A stretch of DNA of 61,735 bases from Bacteroidales bacterium (GCA_016283745.1 JAEENM010000063.1:1-61735); one strand, 5' to 3'. Counted from the first letter of the stretch, positions 35,601 to 43,262 are shown. Notes: generated by a model from the sequence alone, not told the origin. Program-made: numbers and translations.

Positions 35601-37173
35601 CAAACAAGCCTATATAGCGGCCGCTACCATTGTACTTGTCCAAAGGAATTGTAAAATGATAAGATCCATATGTCGGACCTGTCTCTGCTGTGTCTATAGG
35701 CTCAAAAGTGCTGTAATCGTCGGGGTCGGTAAGAGCTCCTACTACAACATCGTGGGCATAACTGGTGTTGGATTTATACAATGAGAACGACACCTGCAAC
35801 CTATTCAATGGCTCGGGCGATTTTGGCGTTACCACTCCTGTATGGGATGTACCATAGTTGTACAAATACAGATAGTTTGGCGACGAGAATTGGCTACCCG
35901 AATTCACATACGGATAACCCGTGCTATAATTGGAGTTCTTTGTCCAGCAAGTAGACAGTGGCGAATTTGATCCTGTGGAGAGCCTGTCGAAATTCTCAAC
36001 ACAAGGGAAGGACATAAGTCCGCAGTCGGTGGTTACAGTAACCATAGCATAGATTGTGTCGTTTGGCACAATGGCACCCACACGTAAAAAATATTGCGTA
36101 TTGGACTGCAATCTTGTAAAACGGTGCGAACGTCTGGTCAAGGTGCCTGCTGATGTCCAGTTCGCCATGTTAGTAGAATATTCAACAATCCAGCTGCTTT
36201 CGGTACCCACTGGTGCCCATGCCAGTTCTATTGCGTTGTGAGTTACATCCATAACTGCGATAACAGGGGCGGGACGCACCGGCATTGTGGAGTTGCACAT
36301 AGTGAACCTCACATTGTTTCTGTATGAATAAAGAGAACTATATGCTCCCGCCGAGGTAGGATTGCTGGGGTTGGGGTTGTACGAGTCGTGATAGAAATAT
36401 ATACATTTGTTCGACGCACTATGGGTGTTGAATGTGTATGTTGAGCTATTGTAGCTTCCGCTGTTGTCATCCACAGCTAACACAAGGTTGTCGCGTCCGT
36501 TGTAGTTGAAAGGAGTACTAAATGTGAAAGTGTTCCAGCCCTGAGAACAGTTGAGTGTTCCTGAATACACCTGTGTAAGATTGGCCAGAGGCACATAGTT
36601 GGCCGTGCCCGAAAACGTAGCTTGGGATGTGTGTCCCAAATATATCACGCAGTTGGTTTTGTATGTCATCGGCGATGAGTAGGCGTATTGGAACGATATG
36701 GCCGTTATTGTTTGTGCCGTGCCCCCCAATTCGGCGGCTGTGAATATTTGCTGCGAATAGGTATAGCAATATAGATTGTTTACCGGTATATTATATGTTG
36801 TGGTTGTTCCGCTACCCACCGTAACATCGCCGGAACCGAGACAGTTGTTGGTGCGGAAATTTGCAGTTGCCCACGTACTTGAGCTACCCGAACAATTGCT
36901 TCTCACACGCACCTGATAGGCAGTGTTTGTAGTAAGTCCCGACAAATAATAATAGTGGGTTGTTACGCCCAAAACTGCTGTATCCCAAGTGGAAGCCGAG
37001 GTAGTTTTGTATTCCACGTCGAAATTGCCGGCATTGGGGCATGTCCACGTTATCAGCGCGGTATTTCCTGCAACGTTGGATGCGGCTACCTGTGTGGGAG
37101 TTGGGCATTGTGCCATTACAAAACACGGCAACATAGCCATCAAAAACAATACTTTCGTCAGATATCTTTTCAT
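29602..37173 (-). CDS. Very large T9SS-secreted multidomain protein with fibronectin III and jelly-roll modules
   Basis: A 2523-residue secreted or cell-surface protein. The signal peptide ends ...CFVMAQ (about 1-22). It is followed by repeating units of three kinds. Fibronectin type III domains are numerous, with motifs such as LTTNTAYQVRVRSNC and LTPSMSYLVRVRCLC. Three copies of a roughly 170-residue beta module are marked by QQIF, IYLGHTS or IYMANTH, GWN(T)F and NLVVAVDDN or NLVLAVDDN (about 115-295, 640-810, 1200-1375). Jelly-roll domains of the cleaved-adhesin/MAM-like type open with FPYTEGFES- or FPFAENFD-like strings and close with IDDIxID. The last about 75 residues are a type A T9SS sorting domain (GMTLYPNPADKEVSIYV ... 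ARGTYFVKI). No catalytic domain is visible, so adhesion or matrix function is likely. It has its own promoter and terminator. Confidence 0.9.
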   Translation of the reverse strand: MKRYLTKVLFLMAMLPCFVMAQCPTPTQVAASNVAGNTALITWTCPNAGNFDVEYKTTSASTWDTAVLGVTTHYYYLSGLTTNTAYQVRVRSNCSGSSSTWATANFRTNNCLGSGDVTVGSGTTTTYNIPVNNLYCYTYSQQIFTAAELGGTAQTITAISFQYAYSSPMTYKTNCVIYLGHTSQATFSGTANYVPLANLTQVYSGTLNCSQGWNTFTFSTPFNYNGRDNLVLAVDDNSGSYNSSTYTFNTHSASNKCIYFYHDSYNPNPSNPTSAGAYSSLYSYRNNVRFTMCNSTMPVRPAPVIAVMDVTHNAIELAWAPVGTESSWIVEYSTNMANWTSAGTLTRRSHRFTRLQSNTQYFLRVGAIVPNDTIYAMVTVTTDCGLMSFPCVENFDRLSTGSNSPLSTCWTKNSNYSTGYPYVNSGSQFSSPNYLYLYNYGTSHTGVVTPKSPEPLNRLQVSFSLYKSNTSYAHDVVVGALTDPDDYSTFEPIDTAETGPTYGSYHFTIPLDKYNGSGRYIGLFACTYGSNYSYPQIDDIVIDYYATCSRATNVQTQSNSPYSAISTWQPGSNGTPEYYIVSYSPASLPNWVTDTTHSPYKVFNNLTGGETYYISITPVCAGNDTSYAIYDTVTTPMCMTVPLYIGNGNTSTVNLPMETDMYGSYAQQIFDSVDLGGPNTYSAIAFNYTGSSATLHRSNCTIYMANTHDSTFVANSNNAFIHDSVFTKVYEGSLNCTPGWNVFNLDTTFYYDGTGNLVVAVEDNGQQDDNNATFATHATTGYKSAVIGSYGQARSLIGIIPPSVYAYRNNIALYYCDTAANCAPPTVASTGVTDNTINIAWAPGLTETSWIIERGTTANGPWTYVTTTNQRNYTFNNLTASTRYYFRVGAICVNDTMYSIVTDSTDCAYITTFPYTEGFESYPRGNSLSSNIGVCWGRISNISTTVHNPYVYGVTHQGGGVQAMYFSTNSSQYAVLTTPPMGVPTNKLMVTFESYRSQSSYNCKTAVGVMTDPTDITTFVGIDTVWGTYGVWETYTVSLENYTGTGRYIALAAVQNEYTYTYIDNITIDTIPACPKPTKMVTNSITSNSAFTSWVTGTIGDGVTHHFIVEIKRSNQAAWNVVDTTSNEYFFFSNLSANTSYDVRVRAVCTCGDTSEYATSTFTTALCLVGGNVELTPSSITSYYMPLYMNYSYSYTQQLFTNAEMGGPKFIEAIELYYSSNTPMSVKDSCTIYLGHTSRSSFTSINDYVPFRDLVPVYTDSLNATTRGWIRFTFDRPFYYNGVDNLVVAIDDNSGTSQGTNCSYYCYSANNKAMYFYSNTDINPASPPTSGGLYSYRNSIKFISPCNNNAPCVAPNVRLMEHTDSSASMLWVPGSTDSVWVVLYKPRIDSIWHVADTVTDTSYVLRHLSALSTYDIRVMSLCGGDSAYAELTVRTGCGPISVYPYVEDFEAYYGTTNTTAYDANTQLPDCWNFYSSGSYSQARRNDYTERVYGGTSTTYLPNNVPKALLITASNYSSTSSTYNYQTVGARHYAVLPEFRDSLPRLTVSFKYKMSTTNTTTNYGTLYFGYVVGNDTNFTVIEKYPATTTAQTVFMDLSEDTTIHHVPGARLAFRCQAVYSSSSYIMFSLDDIEIGWAPTCIKPKDLSDAAIDSITSLLTWRDATKLSTTLGYEVTWGEFGFDPDTTIVNYTTTIDTFLSVTNLQPNSIYQFYVKALCGIDGNSVWSKPHTFRTAQIPAIMPYNCNFESTSDPTNGWTLIGPTYGNNSWIVGNAVGNNSNRSMYISNTGGILNDYSNTTPTVSWAFRDIYVPSNAGNNYNLKFDWRCDGETNRDYLAVYFGAISSVEGNSTGVLTPPANSTFVGRFYGNGSSFRRETHQLPILSDTVIRIYFAWVNDANSQGNNPPAAVDNVSVKLDCPEPNGIRVTNITPTSADVSWRVTTGAYHWLFEYRPAGISQWTSIALNDTTYSLTGLTPSMSYLVRVRCLCTSIDTSDYSDSVRFNTSCGRLTTFPFAENFDAYGTSQVAYPTCWTYVGSATRPNCSASTFSSAPASLYFNTTAGSQAIAVTPKIDVFNSYEIEVSLRAYSTSTANYLIVGLMSDSSSTQSFIGVDTVRVNTPNTWFNHTCDLSSYTGVGKFLGFKVGGSAACTFNIDDVVIDYHGGNCADPTNLNTVFGTNDMNCTWNEVANYEFQYSILGDTIWTPVEILNNANSKHVTGLTDSTCYIWRIRTICPDSAGYSHWISDTITTYALPCNPVTNIVTSQITDTTIVLKWDSDSNQNAWEIHCFDPVSGVDTIIVVYTNPCRLTNMITGLDYHFSIRSLCTSGLNGGWSDTIIATVAWCKPVRNVRIMPIGATAVNVTWDITDPEQRMWEVEYGLRGFYEGDGTGTTVITTTNSYTLTGLNMTTTYDVFVRARCNNGFYSIWTQRSRFAIAGIDTPDDENGMTLYPNPADKEVSIYVKNHAGDYSVDVVDMKGRIVKSQTFAEVGENAPMTLDISELARGTYFVKITSGEFKAVRKLIAQ

Positions 37174-37228
37174 AACAGTTATTATTTTCTCTTGTTGTTT
37201 TCTCTATTATTCAGCATTTTACACAGCA

Positions 37229-37256
37229 ATTTAGTGTATCTAACAATACACTAAAT
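37229..37256. promoter_or_regulatory. Perfect inverted repeat at the transcript start of the T9SS gene
   Basis: Two 11-base arms, ATTTAGTGTAT (37229-37239) and ATACACTAAAT (37246-37256), face each other across 6 bases. The repeat covers roughly +2 to +29 of the expected transcript. It could be an operator for a repressor or a 5'-end hairpin that stabilises the mRNA. Confidence 0.5.
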
Positions 37257-37264
37257 GCGAACTG

Positions 37265-37296
37265 CAAAGATACTTTTTTTTTTCGAGATTTGCAAA
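37265..37296 (-). promoter_or_regulatory. Promoter of the large T9SS gene
   Basis: The minus strand carries TTTG (37296-37293) and TATCTTTG (37272-37265) separated by 20 bases. Both elements match the Bacteroidetes consensus. The leader is about 85 nt. Confidence 0.72.
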
Positions 37297-37430
37297 TTTT
37301 TCCAACAAACCTTTGTAAAAATCCTTCTTTGCCTGCGTAAAAATCATTTAAATAGACACTCCGCACACGTTTTTTGCTTCATTGCAAAACAATATTTGAG
37401 GAAATTAAAAGTGGAAAACCTTACTTGCCC

Positions 37431-38147
37431 TTACCCTTGTGTGGCGAAGAGGCGTTTGTAGGTTTTTTCGGCGGCCAGCTGCTCGGAGGCTTTTATGGAA
37501 TAGTCCACTGCCGACTCGTGGGGTTCGCCGTCGATAAGCACGCGGCTCTCGTACTGCTTGCAGTATCCGCAGTCTATCACATTCACCACCTCGAACGACA
37601 CTTTGCGGTGGTTATGCTGCCCCCAGTCGATGAGCTTGCTCTTGAAATTCCAGTCGGTGGCGGCCATGGTGTCGATGTCCATATACACGCTGATGATGCG
37701 GTTGGTAAGCACTTTCTGGGTGAAGATGTAGCCTCGTTCGAGGTAGATAGCACCTATCAGTGCCTCGAAGGCGTCGCCGTTGATGAACTTGAATTGCGAC
37801 TGCTGTCCTTTGAAAGTCAAAAGCTCGGAGAGTCCTATTTTTTTCGCCACTTTGTTGAGGTTGCTGCGGCTCACTATCTTGGAACGCATCTCGGTGAGGA
37901 AGCCCTCCTCCTTGTGGGGGTATTTGTGGAACAGGTAGTCGGCCACAATGGAGCTGAGCACGGCGTCACCGAGGTACTCCAGCCGCTCATTGTTAACCTT
38001 GGCGCCGGTGGCCAGCGACTTGGAGTTGGAGCGATGGCGGAAAGCCAGCTCGTACAATTCCCTATTCTTGGGTTTGAAACCCAACACGTTTTTAAAAAAG
38101 TTGCTGAAATGGTCGTCGTCCCTGTTTTTTCTGTTGAAAAGAAACAC
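37431..38147 (-). CDS. rnc: Ribonuclease III
   Basis: Double-strand RNA endonuclease for rRNA and mRNA processing. The 238-residue protein has the RNase III signature NERLEYLGDAVLSSIVADYL (about 52-71), a second acidic site with GDAFEALIGAIYLERG (about 123-138), and a C-terminal dsRNA-binding domain (about 165-235). The start appears to be GTG at 38147; no ATG lies at a suitable place. It is third in the unit acpP-fabF-rnc, 12 bases after fabF, the order found in many bacteria. Confidence 0.94.
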   Translation of the reverse strand: MFLFNRKNRDDDHFSNFFKNVLGFKPKNRELYELAFRHRSNSKSLATGAKVNNERLEYLGDAVLSSIVADYLFHKYPHKEEGFLTEMRSKIVSRSNLNKVAKKIGLSELLTFKGQQSQFKFINGDAFEALIGAIYLERGYIFTQKVLTNRIISVYMDIDTMAATDWNFKSKLIDWGQHNHRKVSFEVVNVIDCGYCKQYESRVLIDGEPHESAVDYSIKASEQLAAEKTYKRLFATQG

Positions 38148-38159
38148 AGTCTGTCTTTT

Positions 38160-39410
38160 TTATTTCACGAACTTGCCGAAAGCGATGCTCACGTTGTGTC
38201 CTCCGAAACCGAAGGTGTTGCTCAGGGCGTAGTTCACCTCGCGTTTGCGTGCCTTGCCGAAAGTGAAGTCGAGGTCGGGGATGGCGGGGTCGTCGGTGAA
38301 ATGGTTGATAGTTGGCGGGACGATGTTGTTTTTTATAGCCAGCACAGTGGCTATGGCCTCCACAGCACCGGCGGCGCCGAGCAGGTGGCCGGTCATGGAT
38401 TTTGTGGAGTTGATGCTGATGTTTTGGGCGTGTTTCTGGAACAGTGCCTCGATGGCCTTGGGTTCCGATATGTCGCCCAGCGGCGTGGAGGTGCCGTGAG
38501 TGTTTATATGGCTGATGTCGGACAGTTGTAGTCCGGCCTCTTCGATGGCCTGTTTCATAGCCGTTCTCGCTCCGAGCCCTTCGGGGTGCGGTGCGGTGAT
38601 ATGGTACGCGTCGGCGGTGAGTCCGCAGCCCAGGACCTCAGCATAGATCTTGGCTCCGCGTGCCATGGCGTGTTCGTATTCTTCGAGAATGAGTGCTCCC
38701 GCTCCCTCGCCCATCACAAAGCCGTCGCGGTCCTTGTCGAAAGGACGTGAGGCTGTCTCCGGCGAGTCGTTGCGGGTGGAGAGTGCCTGCATGGCGTTGA
38801 AGCCGCCTATGCCGCAGAGCGATACTGCCGCCTCGGAGCCGCCCACCACAAAGGCCGAAGCCTTGTTCAAGCGTATGAGGTTGAACGCATCGGCGATGGC
38901 ATTGGCCGACGAGGCGCATGCCGACACCGTGCCGTAGTTGGGACCTCTAAGTCCGTGGCGTATGGAGATGCATCCGGCGCAGATGTCGGATATCATCTGT
39001 ATGCAGAAAAACGGGCTGAAGCGCGGTGTGCCGCCCCTCTGGCCATAGTCGAAACATCCGGCCTCGAACGAGCTGATTCCTCCTATGCCCGACGCCCATA
39101 TAACACCTATTCTCTCTTTGTCCTCGGCGCTCATGTCCAAGCCCGAGTCTCTAATTGCCTCTTCGGAAGCTGCCACTCCGTATTGTGTGTACAAATCATA
39201 TTTATGGCTCTCCTTCTTGTCCATAAACGACAAAATGTCGAACCCTTTCACCTCGCAGGCGAAACGTGTCTTGAGCAGCGTCGCATCGAAATGCGTTATA
39301 AAATTAGCACCACTTACTCCGGTTAACAATGCATTCCAATATTCGGGCACTGTGTTACCAATCGGAGTAAGTGATCCTAATCCAGTAACAACTACTCGCT
39401 TAAGATTCAT
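38160..39410 (-). CDS. fabF: 3-oxoacyl-[acyl-carrier-protein] synthase II
   Basis: Condensing enzyme of type II fatty acid synthesis, extending acyl-ACP with malonyl-ACP. The 416-residue protein begins RVVVTGLGSLTPIG and has the catalytic cysteine in VSACASS (about 162). The two histidines lie in NTHGTSTPLGD (about 302) and KSMTGHLLGAAGAVEA (about 336-351), and FGFGGHN is near the end. It is encoded right after acpP (25 bases), its substrate carrier. Confidence 0.96.
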   Translation of the reverse strand: MNLKRVVVTGLGSLTPIGNTVPEYWNALLTGVSGANFITHFDATLLKTRFACEVKGFDILSFMDKKESHKYDLYTQYGVAASEEAIRDSGLDMSAEDKERIGVIWASGIGGISSFEAGCFDYGQRGGTPRFSPFFCIQMISDICAGCISIRHGLRGPNYGTVSACASSANAIADAFNLIRLNKASAFVVGGSEAAVSLCGIGGFNAMQALSTRNDSPETASRPFDKDRDGFVMGEGAGALILEEYEHAMARGAKIYAEVLGCGLTADAYHITAPHPEGLGARTAMKQAIEEAGLQLSDISHINTHGTSTPLGDISEPKAIEALFQKHAQNISINSTKSMTGHLLGAAGAVEAIATVLAIKNNIVPPTINHFTDDPAIPDLDFTFGKARKREVNYALSNTFGFGGHNVSIAFGKFVK

Positions 39411-39435
39411 ACAAATCTGAAAGTGGGGAGTGTAC

Positions 39436-39675
39436 TTACTTTGCTATGTTTTCTTCGATAAAGGCGATAGCGTCGCCAACAGTTGAGATTTTTTCTGCAG
39501 CTTCGTCCGGAATCTGGATGCCAAATTCTTTCTCAAGCTCCATAATCAATTCTACTGTATCCAGTGAGTCAGCTCCTAAATCATTAGAGAAGCTTGCTTC
39601 GGGAGTTACTTCGCTTTCGTCAACTCCAAGCTTATCAACGATGATAGCTTTTACTTTTTCTGTAATTTCAGACAT
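39436..39675 (-). CDS. acpP: Acyl carrier protein
   Basis: A 79-residue acidic four-helix protein that carries growing acyl chains. The 4'-phosphopantetheine attachment serine is Ser37 in [15 protein letters not shown], and the length is standard. It is first gene of acpP-fabF-rnc, with a near-consensus promoter about 35 bases upstream. Confidence 0.97.
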   Translation of the reverse strand: MSEITEKVKAIIVDKLGVDESEVTPEASFSNDLGADSLDTVELIMELEKEFGIQIPDEAAEKISTVGDAIAFIEENIAK

Positions 39676-39705
39676 GTTTATAAAGTTTTTGAATTAAACA
39701 AGGTG

Positions 39706-39713
39706 CAAAGTAA
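39706..39713 (-). promoter_or_regulatory. Promoter -7 box of acpP-fabF-rnc
   Basis: The minus strand reads TTACTTTG, one base off TAnnTTTG. A TTG 19 bases upstream serves as a -33 element. Confidence 0.5.
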
Positions 39714-39948
39714 CGAATAAAATTCCAATTTTCAATCATTTTTCGCTTTTTTTTTTGAGCATCGGAACGTAATTGTTATGAAAATCAAAATGATAACTTG
39801 TTGCGTTTTTAGAATTTTTTAGAATTGAAAAATGATATTTTTAATTTATTGTATTTCAACGACATATCTTAAAAAAATTTTCCAATACCCTGATTTTTAA
39901 CATTTTGATTTTTTTGTGTTTTTTTCCGTTTTTTTGTCCGAAATTTGT

Positions 39949-39956
39949 TATTTTTG
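39949..39956 (+). promoter_or_regulatory. Promoter -7 box of purN
   Basis: TATTTTTG is an exact -7 match within a T-rich region. The leader to the purN ATG is about 135 nt, which is rather long; no structure was recognised in it. Confidence 0.5.
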
Positions 39957-40097
39957 CATCGCTTTTGACGAAAAAAAATGCATTTTTTGGTCATTTTGGC
40001 AATAATTCGTTGAAATTCAGATAAATACATATAAAAATAAGCACTTGCAGAAATTAGTAAAACACTCAATATCAAGAAATTAAAATAAAAACATATT

Positions 40098-40679
40098 ATG
40101 AACAAACCAACACGAATTGCTATCTTCGGCTCGGGAAACGGCACCAACGCGCAGCGCATAACCGAATATTTTGCCGACAAACCGGAAGTGGAGGTGAACA
40201 CCATCGTTACCAACAAAAAGGACGCCTACATTGTGCAACGCGCCAAGAACCTCGGCGTGGACTGCGTTTATTTTTCGCGGCACGACTTTTTCGAGACCGA
40301 CAACGTGCTCAACTATCTGAAAGAGCGCAATATCGACTACGTTATCCTAGCCGGATTCCTGTGGCTTGTGCCGCAAAACCTGCTGTCGGCTTTCCCAAAA
40401 AGGATTATCAACATACACCCCGCCCTACTGCCTAACTACGGCGGTAAAGGGATGTACGGCGAGCGTGTGCATGAGGCCGTCATCGCCAACCACGAGAGCA
40501 AAAGCGGCATCACCATACATTTTGTCGACGAGCATTACGACCGCGGCACAACCATCTTCCAGGCCACCTGCGACGTAACCCCCGACGACACCCCCGACAC
40601 CCTTGCGCAGAAAATCCACAAGCTGGAGCACGCGCATTTCCCCGTGGTAATAGAAAAAGTTGTTTTGGGACAGATGTAA
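40098..40679 (+). CDS. purN: Phosphoribosylglycinamide formyltransferase
   Basis: 10-formyltetrahydrofolate-dependent formylation of GAR, the third step of purine synthesis. The 193-residue protein has the phosphate-binding start AIFGSGNGTNAQ, folate-site LAGFLWLVP, catalytic INIHPALLPNYGGKGMYG, and HFVDEHYDRGTTIFQ with the catalytic Asp. The usual GSNxE start motif reads GNGTNAQ, a common Bacteroidetes form. The glycosyltransferase gene begins 51 bases downstream. Confidence 0.94.
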   Translation: MNKPTRIAIFGSGNGTNAQRITEYFADKPEVEVNTIVTNKKDAYIVQRAKNLGVDCVYFSRHDFFETDNVLNYLKERNIDYVILAGFLWLVPQNLLSAFPKRIINIHPALLPNYGGKGMYGERVHEAVIANHESKSGITIHFVDEHYDRGTTIFQATCDVTPDDTPDTLAQKIHKLEHAHFPVVIEKVVLGQM

Positions 40680-40730
40680 TAAAAACGCCGTTTCTGCGTT
40701 ATATCTTTTTCTACACCAAACTACAGACTG

Positions 40731-41861
40731 ATGCGTATTGCGGTAAACACACGTTTGCTTTTGAAAGGCCGGCTCGACGGTATCGGATGGTTCACATTCG
40801 AGACGCTGCGCCGTATCGTGGTGGCACACCCCGAGCACGAGTTCCTTTTTCTGTTCGACAGGGAACCGGCACCCGAGTTCCTCTTTGCCGACAACGTGCG
40901 GCCTGTGGTGCTTTTCCCGCCGACGCGACACCCTATATTATGGTACCTCTTTTTCGAGTTCAGCGTACCGCGCGCCATACGCAAGTACAAGGCCGACCTG
41001 CTGCTCTCGCCCGACGGATGGATTCCGCTGAAATGCAAAGTGCCCACGCTCAACGTGATACACGACCTCAACTTCGAGCATTGCGACGATTTCCTCAACG
41101 GCTCGCACCAGCGTTATTTCAAGAAATATTTTCCGAAATACGCCCGCAACGCCACACGGCTTGCCACAGTGTCGGAGTTCTCGAAAAACGACATCGCCAC
41201 GACCTACGGAGTGCCTGCGGACAACATAGACGTGGTTTACGACGGCTACCACAGCCATTACCACCCCTACCCCGACAACGTGAAAACCGAAATCCGCAAC
41301 CGCTACACCGACGGCAAGCCTTACTTTATCTTTGTCGGCACGATACTGAAACGCAAGAACTTGGACACCCTGTTCGCCGCTTTCGACATTTTCAAGGAAA
41401 CGGACACCACCGATGCCAAACTGCTTGTGGTGGGCAGCCGCAAATGGTGGAAAGGCGACATCGAGAACGCCTACCTAGCCATGCGCCACAAAAACGATGT
41501 GGTCTTTGCCGGACGGGTGGAGGCCGACGAGCTGGGCAAAATGATGTCGGCGGCAACAGCACTGGCCTACGTGTCGTATTTCGAAGGCTTCGGCATCCCC
41601 ATTCTTGAGGCTTTCCGCGCCGAAACGCCCGTCGTCACATCCAACGTAACCTCGATGCCCGAAGTGGCCGGCGACGCCGCACTGCTTGTGAATCCCTACA
41701 AGGCCGACGAAATTGCCGACGCACTACGCACCCTCGCCACCGACGGCGACCTGCGGCAATCGCTTGTGGAGAAAGGCCTCGCACAAAGCCAGAAATTCAG
41801 CTGGGACAAGACCGCAGACCTTCTGTGGCAGAGTATCACCAAAATAATGCCCAAAAAATGA
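40731..41861 (+). CDS. GT4-family glycosyltransferase
   Basis: A 376-residue GT-B fold enzyme. The N-terminal acceptor domain (about 1-180) includes PTLNVIHDLNFEH and a VSEFSKNDIATTYGV stretch. The C-terminal donor domain starts with FIFVGTILKRKNLDTLF (about 200-216) and contains the retaining-GT4 motif FEGFGIPILEAFRAETPVV with the E-x7-E pair (about 285-294). This is the pattern of mannosyl- or similar hexosyltransferases; the sugar cannot be read from sequence. It overlaps the following OmpA-domain gene by four bases (ATGA). Confidence 0.88.
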   Translation: MRIAVNTRLLLKGRLDGIGWFTFETLRRIVVAHPEHEFLFLFDREPAPEFLFADNVRPVVLFPPTRHPILWYLFFEFSVPRAIRKYKADLLLSPDGWIPLKCKVPTLNVIHDLNFEHCDDFLNGSHQRYFKKYFPKYARNATRLATVSEFSKNDIATTYGVPADNIDVVYDGYHSHYHPYPDNVKTEIRNRYTDGKPYFIFVGTILKRKNLDTLFAAFDIFKETDTTDAKLLVVGSRKWWKGDIENAYLAMRHKNDVVFAGRVEADELGKMMSAATALAYVSYFEGFGIPILEAFRAETPVVTSNVTSMPEVAGDAALLVNPYKADEIADALRTLATDGDLRQSLVEKGLAQSQKFSWDKTADLLWQSITKIMPKK

Positions 41862-43030
41862 GAGTCGCGCGGGTACATATTATTATAATAGTATTGGCAA
41901 CGACCTTTTTCCAGCCATGCGCTGTTTTCGCCCAGTCCGAAACGGGACGCAACCTGATAAGCAACCCCAGTTTCGAGAAATACCGTCGCTGTCCCGACAA
42001 GATAAACCCCGTGGGAGTGCTGAAGATAGTGAACGCATGGTTCCAGCCCACCAGCGGCTCCGCCGACTACTACAACTTGTGCGGAAGCGTGGAGTGTTTT
42101 GTGCCGAACAACAAATTGGGCGTGCAGCAGCCCCGCACCGGCGACGGCTACTGCGGCATCTACTGCTCCAAGGACAACTACCGCGAATACCTGCAAACCC
42201 AGCTCGAGCGTCCGCTCAAGGCGGGACACCGTTACCGTCTGTCGTTTTTTGTGAGCCTTTCGGAATACTCCACCGGCGGAGTGGCAACCATCGGCGGACT
42301 GTTTAGCAGGGAGCGGCTGAGCGACACCACCCGTGCCATACTTATGAAAAAGATAGTGCGTCCTATTACCTCGCGCATCTCGCAGACCACCTCGGTATAT
42401 TACCAGCCGCAGGTGATGAACAGCGCAGAGCGTCCACTGATGGACACGCAGGGATGGATGGAGATTGCGGGCGAGTTCGTGGCCGAAGGGGGTGAGACAT
42501 TCCTAACCATAGGCAATTTCCTCTCCGCAGCCAACTCGGGATATACCGACGACACCCTGCTGCTTACCTACCTGCTGCCCGGCTCGTACTATTATATCGA
42601 CGACGTGAGGCTGTACTGCCTCGACTGCGACGACGACGATTACGACGACGAACCCCTTGCACAAAACGACACCACCTACAAAGTGGGCGCCACCTTTGTG
42701 CTGAACAACATTTTTTTCGACACCGACAAAAGCACCCTCCTGCAGCAGTCGTACCAAGAGCTACAATATCTTATTGCCGTGCTTGAATCGCATCCCAAGA
42801 TGAAAATCGAGATTTCGGGGCACACCGACAGCCAAGGCTCCGACCTGCACAACCAGCAGCTGAGCGAGAACCGCGCCAAAGAGGTGGTGGCGTACCTTAT
42901 GGAGAACGGCATAGAGGAAAAACGACTAAAGTTCAAAGGCTATGGCAAAACCATGCCCATTGCCACCAACGCAACAGAGGAAGGACGTCAAAAAAACCGC
43001 AGAGTGGAGTTCAAAATACTGGACTTGTAG
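41858..43030 (+). CDS. Secreted protein with N-terminal beta-sandwich and C-terminal OmpA domain
   Basis: The start at 41858 (MRVARVHIIIIVLATTFF) gives a clean signal peptide and a 4-base overlap with the glycosyltransferase; a longer frame from 41825 has no support. Of its 390 residues, about 35-255 form a beta-rich, carbohydrate-binding-like domain beginning NLISNPSFEKYRRCP. An acidic spacer (Asp-rich, about 260-270) follows, then a C-terminal OmpA/MotB peptidoglycan-binding domain (about 280-390) with IEISGHTDSQGSDLHNQQLS and RAKEVVAYL. It is probably an outer-membrane-associated protein holding a surface domain on the cell wall. The N-terminal function is unknown. Confidence 0.85.
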   Translation: MRVARVHIIIIVLATTFFQPCAVFAQSETGRNLISNPSFEKYRRCPDKINPVGVLKIVNAWFQPTSGSADYYNLCGSVECFVPNNKLGVQQPRTGDGYCGIYCSKDNYREYLQTQLERPLKAGHRYRLSFFVSLSEYSTGGVATIGGLFSRERLSDTTRAILMKKIVRPITSRISQTTSVYYQPQVMNSAERPLMDTQGWMEIAGEFVAEGGETFLTIGNFLSAANSGYTDDTLLLTYLLPGSYYYIDDVRLYCLDCDDDDYDDEPLAQNDTTYKVGATFVLNNIFFDTDKSTLLQQSYQELQYLIAVLESHPKMKIEISGHTDSQGSDLHNQQLSENRAKEVVAYLMENGIEEKRLKFKGYGKTMPIATNATEEGRQKNRRVEFKILDL

Positions 43031-43100
43031 AGAAAACCGACGTTTTTCGGCGTTTACAACCAATTGATTTAGGGTAATTTACCGATATTTTGACATTTTT

Positions 43101-43132
43101 TTTGTCTGTTCGGAAAAAAAATCGTACTTTTG
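43101..43132 (+). promoter_or_regulatory. Promoter of tRNA-Val
   Basis: TTTG (43101-43104) and TACTTTTG (43125-43132) are separated by 20 bases; both are exact consensus elements, about 25 bases ahead of the tRNA. Confidence 0.75.
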
Positions 43133-43158
43133 CACCCGCAAAACGAAAGAGTTTATTC

Positions 43159-43233
43159 GGTCTGTTAGCTCAGTTGGTTCAGAGCGCTTCCTTCACACGG
43201 AAGAGGTCGAGAGTTCGAATCTCCCACAGACCA
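43159..43233 (+). tRNA. tRNA-Val (anticodon CAC)
   Basis: A cloverleaf of 75 bases. Acceptor GGTCTGT pairs with ACAGACC. The D arm is GCTC/GAGC, and the anticodon stem CTTCC/GGAAG encloses the loop TTCACAC, giving anticodon CAC, which reads GUG. The T loop is TTCGAAT; its stem GAGAG/CTCCC has one A-C mismatch. The discriminator is A. The 3' CCA is not encoded. It is followed directly by a hairpin terminator. Confidence 0.93.
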
Positions 43234-43239
43234 CAATTT

Positions 43240-43262
43240 AGCCCCTGAAAAGGGGCTTTTTT
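43240..43262 (+). terminator. Intrinsic terminator of tRNA-Val
   Basis: AGCCCCT (43240-43246) pairs with AGGGGCT (43251-43257) around the loop GAAA, followed by a T run. Confidence 0.88.

Larger units (their letters stand above)
39676..40097. other. Divergent intergenic region between acpP and purN
   Basis: A strongly A+T-rich spacer of 422 bases with long T runs around 39905-39936. It contains the promoters listed for both flanking units; nothing else could be supported. Confidence 0.5.

Noticed and set aside
39869-40216. Minus-strand frame of 115 codons between acpP and purN
   Set aside because: It is made of poly-A/T runs translated as Lys, Phe and Asn and overlaps the purN coding start in antisense.
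43159-43233. tRNA-Val as an integration site of an island
   Set aside because: No repeated tRNA 3' end and no integrase lie nearby; both sides hold ordinary chromosomal genes.
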